Translations under genes and position numbers: made by a program | Source of the DNA: Epiperipatus broadwayi | Taxonomy: Eukaryota; Onychophora; Udeonychophora; Euonychophora; Peripatidae | Direction: 5' to 3' | DNA: 64,000 bases | NCBI GenBank assembly: GCA_028023455.1 | Contig: JAQFVV010006220.1 | Coordinates: 8,167,852 to 8,231,851 of the forward strand | In this document: in pieces, positions 58,480 to 64,000 of the stretch | Position numbering within the stretch: position 1 is the first letter of the stretch | Layout: each line of letters opens with the position of its first letter | Notes under the pieces: generated by a model | Databases searched by the model: none | What the model was told of the DNA's origin: nothing | Seen by the model: only the letters and a program-made list of their open reading frames with translations

Positions 58480-61400
58480 TTCTTCTATGTATATGGTTTT
58501 TTCCAATCTCTTCCAGAAATCAAGTCGGTTAAATTCCAAAGTATATTTTTTTAAACATTATTATTGTATAAAATTCAGTATTGGAATTCTAGCTACCAGA
58601 CAACTTTAAGAAAAAGGATGTCAGACTAATTTTTTTACAAGGTATATTTTCTTCACTCTCCACTCAGTTAAATTTTAAATTAACACTATCGTTTGAAATG
58701 TATTTATATGCTTATAACTTAAATCTACTTTATTTCCCTATGTCTTCTATTGTTAAGGAGAAAATGAAATTGCGTGAACTTTATAATCTTTTAAGGAAAT
58801 TTATGCAGGACTGTTTAACAAAGCCTATCATAGACTCTAAGTTATGATGCGTGTATAATTTATTATGCTATATTTTGAACTACTACATGATAATAACTAT
58901 GCTTATCATTCATGTTTATAAAATATTTTATTAAAGAAATGAATGCATGGCTCATAAGGAATTAACTAATAATAAATATTTATTTAATGTGTACCTGATT
59001 TAAGTTGAGTAGAAGGACATTAATATTATATATTTCTTGTTCTCCTCGGTCTGTGGACATATTTTAAAAATAAATATTATTATCTAAGGAATTGCAGATT
59101 TTCCATGAACAATTAGCAACGCCCAAAATAATTATATTCATGCTAACTTATGAAGTTTATGGGAAGCTAATGTTCTATTGGAAGCCTGCTAAAGTTATTA
59201 CTAAGTTGGAAATTTCTAGAATTAATTAAATGGTCAATATCAAACAAATATGTAGCTGAAATTATCTATCTGTTATCTCCGTTATTATAAAAAAAGCTTA
59301 TTACTTGTGCGTTGTATTAGTGAGCTCAATTAGCTATTGCTAAGAATATTTGAGATTGCTTAATTAAATCTAAAATTGTGAATGTTTATCCTATAGGAAT
59401 TTGTCTTCATGTTTTACTAATACATACTTATTTGAAATTGTCATCTTTATCTTCACGTCATTCAGGAGACTTTATGTTAAAGACTCTGCAAGTGATTTTT
59501 TTTTAAGTTAAAGAAGAGTAACTATTTTTTTTGTTATTGATATATCATAGACAGATAGATAGGTTTATTTATTTGCTTATTTATTTTGTGCTATTTCCTT
59601 GACTTCAAGAATGTCTTGGATAGCTTATTACAAGTTGCAATATGCTGGTAATTGATTATTATTTAAATATAGTTTTTTATGTGGGTTATATATATGCCTT
59701 TCGTGTATTTTATTGCAGGAAGGTATTTTTCTATTTAATGTCTCGAAGTGAGCAATTGGTTTAGAGAGTAGTAAATGTATGAAAGATAAATATTGTTGTC
59801 AGAAATCGGTGAACCCCATTGACAATAATTACTGCAATTTAAAATTTTAAAAAACAGCTAATAGTTTGTCATAAACTAAAAGTTTTTATTTTCAATTTAC
59901 CATTTACTTTACCATAACATTTGCATACTATATAGTTTAAAATTATTTACATGCTCTTATTCATATGTATGTGTGTCTGTCTTATGCAATTATTTCATAT
60001 ATAATTAGTAAATATTCAGTTTTATGATTTTGTTTCTCTCTGTCGGTTTCGGATAATGTTGTATGCTAAAAGAATTGAAAGAATTAGGGATCTATCTGTG
60101 TGTGAATTTATTTTCCCATGTTAGAATGAAATGTATTAAGTAGCTGTGACAAAGAAAGTTATTAGTGATATGTTCTAGGTTGATTGGGATTGAGAACTCT
60201 CTCCCTTAATATATCTAAGGGTTGCCATGAGTGAAGTATATTTCCAAATTACGTATTTATGCATTATAAAGATGACATTTTATGAAGTTGAGTAGTGTAT
60301 TTCCCTTTTATTCTGGTGGTGAGACTGAGTTCCATACCAATAATATACCTCAAAGTTAGATGGGGAGTCATTATTCGTCGTTTAGATTTATTAGTCAAGA
60401 AGCTTGTTTATTCCTCATGTGCTTAATTTTTTTTTTTTGAATATATCTTTTTGTTATCATAGAATCATAGCTATCTGTAATGTAGTTGATGGTTGAATAA
60501 ATGGTAAGACTAAATTCTTTATGGAATATTTAAAGCAGAAATAGTGTTGTATTTGTTGGTTGGTCTATGGCATTATCCGTATTATGACACTTATTTAGTA
60601 ACTCATAAGTAAACCAACAAGATGTTAATATATTGATTTTATCGTAATTATAGCATAAGATATGATACACACGTAATGCAAATAACCTTGCAGAAATGAG
60701 AGTATAGTACTATTAAATTTACACATCCGGAATTAAATATTTTGGATTATATCATATTAATTTACTGCAAGCTTTAAATCATCAAATCATTAGAATGATT
60801 TTTATTTTTATTTTGAATGTGTGAAAAATATAACTGTTCAAAAGGATTATTTGATTGAGTTATTTAAGATTATTCTCTTGACAGCCAAAGTTATTAATTT
60901 GTTTTATCCCAATAAATGATAATGTGATATCTCCCACTTGTATATTTGTGCCCATAATAAGATATTTATTTATCCAGTGTTGTTTGCTAATAAAAGATTT
61001 TAGAGTTAATTAACTGCCTAAATATATTCGAAGTTAGTATATGAGGGCATTGCTTTATTTGTTTATTCATAGCTTATAAACGTCTAATCAATAAATAATA
61101 AAGTGTATAATAAAAAGAGATATCAAATCCAGATTGGCAAATGTATTTGTAAATTTAGAAATTAGGACAAACAGTTCCCAGTGTGAATGAATTATAATTA
61201 TTTTGATTGCAAAGTGTAAATAAATGCTTTATTTATTTATTTATTTAAAACTTTGTCTCAAGTTATTCTTATATGCATTCGTATTTTAGTTTCCACATTC
61301 CACATATCTATTACAACATAAATGCATTACTTTATAAATTTGATAATGAACAGACTTAAATCTGATAATATCGTTCTCTTGATCCAAGCATTATGTGAAA

Positions 61401-61899
61401 TACTTTACCATTTGGTAAATTTATGAACAAGGTTGTATATTCAGTTTATTATTTAGACAATGATGTGAGATTAAAAGGTACCCTGTTTCCTTCATTATCT
61501 AATTACTAGTCCAGTGAAACATTATTCAATTCATTCCATTTTTTTTATTTTTTTATTATAATAGTTATAAGTTATGGTATAATAGAATTTCTTTAATCAA
61601 ATTGCATTAAAGATTCCCTGAGACCTTATTTCCTAATTCCAACTTAATATTAATTTAGCTATTTAAATTAAGATGTGCTAGATAGTAGAGTTATTTAATA
61701 TCATATATTTCTTTTAAAGTTATATTGTAGCTAATATAAGAGTGTATTTAGATGATGGAAGAGATCAAATTAAAATTATAGTTTACTAGCTTGAATAAAT
61801 GAAATCTTATTGATTTCTATCATTTGGTTGATTAACAAATGAGGCATATATGTTATTTTAATGATCAATAGTATTTCTTCCTCCATTTATTTATATTTT
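58480..61899. other. AT-rich stretch without identifiable features
   Basis: I found no coding frame, RNA gene or element here that I can support. Confidence 0.4.
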
Positions 61900-62035
61900 A
61901 TATGTTCTTGACTTCCTATAACCCTCCATTGAGCTAAGCTATAAGTCAGGCATAAGTAGAAGAGTCTCAATACTCATTCAAAGCAAAATAAAGTTGTTAA
62001 TTTATTCTATTCATTAATAGAATTGGCGCCCTGGG
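61900..62035 (+). repeat. Possible LTR end with primer-binding site
   Basis: A segment with a polyadenylation-like AAAATAAAG (61,985-61,993), ending TTCATTAATAGA, is followed by ATTGGCGCCCTGGGCA (62,022-62,037). TGGCGCCC is the same primer-binding core seen in the Gypsy element at 37.0 kb. I infer the 3' part of an LTR and start of an internal region in + orientation, cut off within 100 bases by the LINE that starts near 62.1 kb. No second LTR is visible. Confidence 0.4.
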
Positions 62036-62118
62036 CATTTGTTCATATAATGTGTAGGATCGGTGTTAAGTAGGGGGGGTTACAATATATATATTATATA
62101 TATATATATATTTCAGAT

Positions 62119-63400
62119 TTGAATGGAATTAATAAGAAAATAACTGATACACTTTTAAGAACTACAACAAACATATCTGGTAGAAAAAAACAGCAATTGA
62201 CCAATAAAATTTCTACTGAGACTAGAGAATTTATGAAGAAAAGAAGGAATATGAAATTATACAAAAATGGTGCATTAAAAAGAATTGAATACCTCAAATT
62301 CTGTAAAATGGTATGGAAAAGAGTTGAAAATGATATAAGGAAGTATAACTGTGAACTAGCAAGGAAAGCTGTAGAAGACAATAAAAATCTCAAGAGTATA
62401 AAACAACATTTTGGTATTAGTAGGAAATTTATATCTGCAATAAGGAAAAAAGATGGAACTATTACTAAAAAGAGAGATGACATCATGAAATGGGTAGAAG
62501 ATTTCTTTAACAATTATATAGTAATAAAGAACAAGTACCTCCTGTATCTATTATATCTTCTGAATTGTCCAGAATTTTAAATGAAGAAGTGAGACATGCA
62601 ATTAAATTTATGATGAAGCTCCAGGTAATGATGGAATTATAATTGATATATTAAAAGAAGCAGGTGAAGAAATAGAATTTTTTTTAGCAAAGTTATATAC
62701 CAAATGTCTAAATGATAAAGATGTACCAGATGATTGGAAGAATTCAGTATTAATATTAATATTTAAAAAAGGTGATAAAGATGATAAAGAAGATATTAGA
62801 AATTATAGACCTATCAGCCTTTTATCAGTTTTATACAAAATTTTTACCAAGATAATTACAACTTGTCTACAGAAAACATTGGATATCCACCAATCAAGAG
62901 AACAAGCTGGATTTAAAAGTAGTTTTAGTACAGTAGATCATATCCAGGTATTGAGAGAAGTTATAGAAAGGACAAATGAATATGAGTTGCCATTATGCTT
63001 TGGATTTGTAGATTATGAAAAGGCATTTGATTCTATAAACATTTCTTCAGTGATTAAAGCATTGGATCATCAAGGTATAGACCCAGGACATTGTCATATT
63101 TTAAAGAATATTTATAAAAATGCAACAGCAACAATCAGATTACATAATGATACTAGGAAAGTCAACATTGAGAAGGGTGTAAGACTGGGGGACTCACTCC
63201 AAAACTTTTTATAGCAGCGCTGCAAGAAGTATTTCGTGGATTGAAATGGGAATCTAAAGGAGTGAAAGTAAATGGAGATTATTTAAGTCATTTAGATTTT
63301 GCAGATGATGTAGTTGTTTTTGCAAATAATGCTTTAGAGCTGCAGGAGATGTTGCAGGAGTTATCAGATGAAAGTAGGACTAAAGATAAATGTTAAAAAG
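62119..63400 (+). pseudogene. LINE reverse transcriptase
   Basis: Linker region 62,119-62,580 (TNKISTETREFMKKRRNMKL, RRKYN-like region, then KDGTITKKRDDIMKWVEDFF). After a frame change near 62,520-62,580 come the RT motifs: PGNDGIIIDILKEAG; VPDDWKNSVLILIFKKGD; NYRPISLLSVLYKIFTKII; REQAGFKSSFSTVDHI; FGFVDYEKAFDSI (motif A, D); GVRLGDSL (motif B, usual Q-G-D changed to L-G-D); and after a further shift HLDFADDVVVFANN (motif C, F-A-D-D). The catalytic aspartates are intact. The frame breaks mean it cannot make a full enzyme as it stands. Confidence 0.85.
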
Positions 63401-64000
63401 ACTAAAGTAATGTTCAATGGATTTTCTCAAAAGGTGAAAATAAAGATTGATTATGATTAGTTAGAAGAAGTTAACAGCTACGAATATCTTGGTCAGATTA
63501 TTAATACAGATGGAAACATAATGAATGAAAATAATCATAAAATTAAACTTGGTTGGAGTGGTTTTGGTAGAAATAACTTGATACTAAAAGGAAATATGCC
63601 TATGTGTTTGAAAAAAAAATGTTTTTAATAAATGTGTTTTACCAGTCCTTACTTATGGATCTGAGACTTGGACACTTAATAGAAGAGCAATACAGAGACT
63701 TCAGACCACTCAAAGAAATATGGAGAGATGCATGTTATTAGTAACAAGAGATCGAAAATGCAATATATGGATAAGAGAATAAAAGGTGTTATTGATCTCA
63801 TTGAAAAAATTAAAAAACTGAAGTTGAGCTGGACATATTGCTAGAAGAGATGATAATAGATGGACAATTGAAATCTTAAACTGGTTTCTAAGAGATTATA
63901 AAAGATCCAGAAAGAGACCACATGTGAGATGGATGGATGAAATAAGAAAGTGTGCAGGGGTGATGTGGCGAAGAGAAGATAAAGATCGGAGAAGATGGCT
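63401..64000 (+). pseudogene. LINE C-terminal domain (partial)
   Basis: SYEYLGQIINTDGNIMNEN (near 63,477) and IKLGWSGFGRNNLILKGNMP are the usual thumb and post-RT segments. PVLTYGSETWTL-like sequence follows near 63,650 with a frame change, then TTQRNMERCML, RIKGVIDLIEKIKKLKLSW, DNRWTIEILNW and KRSRKRPHVRWMDEI. This matches the long conserved tail of the element type, whose function is thought to be nucleic-acid binding. Several stops are present (for example after KKKCF at about 63,627). Confidence 0.8.

Larger units (their letters stand above)
62110..64000 (+). mobile_element. LINE (endonuclease-reverse transcriptase type), relatively young, runs off the window
   Basis: Starts after a long (TA)n tract, without the endonuclease, so it is 5'-truncated. 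It contains the linker, the full RT and most of the C-terminal domain, spread over three frames. Stops and shifts are few compared with the two RTE copies. It belongs to a common animal LINE type recognisable by its ending, KRSRKRPHVRWMDEI then KCAGVMWRREDKDRRRW. The protein would copy element RNA at a target nick. The window ends before its stop codon. Confidence 0.85.

Noticed and set aside
62094-62513. Minus-strand open frame of 139 codons rich in hydrophobic residues
   Set aside because: It is the antisense of the LINE linker region; AT-rich antisense frames look like membrane proteins by chance.
1-64000. Bacterial-type features (operons, CRISPR arrays, phage genes)
   Set aside because: No tandem spaced repeats or gene arrays; splice sites, LINEs, Penelope and LTR elements show an animal nuclear genome.

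Overview
This is a very AT-rich, intron- and transposon-dominated stretch of an animal nuclear genome. The only host protein-coding segment I can defend is a single exon of an inositol hexakisphosphate kinase (IP6K) at 39,527-39,721 on the + strand, with a visible splice acceptor and donor. A nuclear copy of mitochondrial ND5 (about 20.7-21.39 kb, minus strand) reads well only with TGA as Trp and has an arthropod-like sequence. Together with the mix of Penelope, RTE and hAT elements this suggests an invertebrate, possibly a chelicerate such as a scorpion; that assignment is a guess.

Layout. 1-6 kb: AT-rich DNA with short duplications and the decayed gag end of an LTR retrotransposon (minus). 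6.56-8.25 kb: a Penelope-like element (minus) with a YIDD reverse transcriptase and a GIY-YIG endonuclease. 8.77-11.22 kb: a decayed RTE-type LINE (minus), abutting a repeat that recurs at 14.5-15.7 kb. 14.06-14.38 kb: a short retro-inserted element. 16.4-18.6 kb: a decayed ZBED/hAT transposase (minus). 19.96-20.64 kb: an RNase H fragment of another Gypsy element, followed by the ND5 numt. 22.07 kb: a pre-miRNA-like hairpin. 27.0-28.07 kb: a 1.1 kb foldback. 29.07-38.91 kb: one large rearranged Gypsy element (minus), bounded by 1.9 kb LTRs and a 4-bp ACTA duplication, and itself interrupted by a piggyBac-type insertion in one LTR and a Merlin-like insertion in its RNase H domain. 39.5 kb: the IP6K exon, with a small MITE just downstream. 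46.06-49.9 kb: a second RTE LINE copy (minus), interrupted by the same short retro-element and by an inverted-repeat Penelope derivative. 51.1-51.6 kb: a third copy of the short retro-element. 54.9-58.2 kb: a less AT-rich unassigned block with a local GC-rich island. 62.1-64 kb: a third, younger LINE (+) running off the window.

The most interesting signal is the short retro-element at 14.06, 46.93 and 51.12 kb. Every copy is flanked by its own 9-12 bp target duplication and carries a hammerhead-ribozyme core: CUGANGA, a short stem II, GAAAC, a two-base stem-III loop, GUC, and a pairable stem I. It looks like an animal retrozyme or a hammerhead-bearing SINE. It shares the window with Penelope elements, a group known to carry hammerheads. 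The 27 kb foldback has a related, more degenerate motif.

The genes here do not form a pathway. The window is best read as host intron and intergenic DNA around one IP6K exon, loaded with nested mobile elements whose order of insertion can partly be reconstructed.
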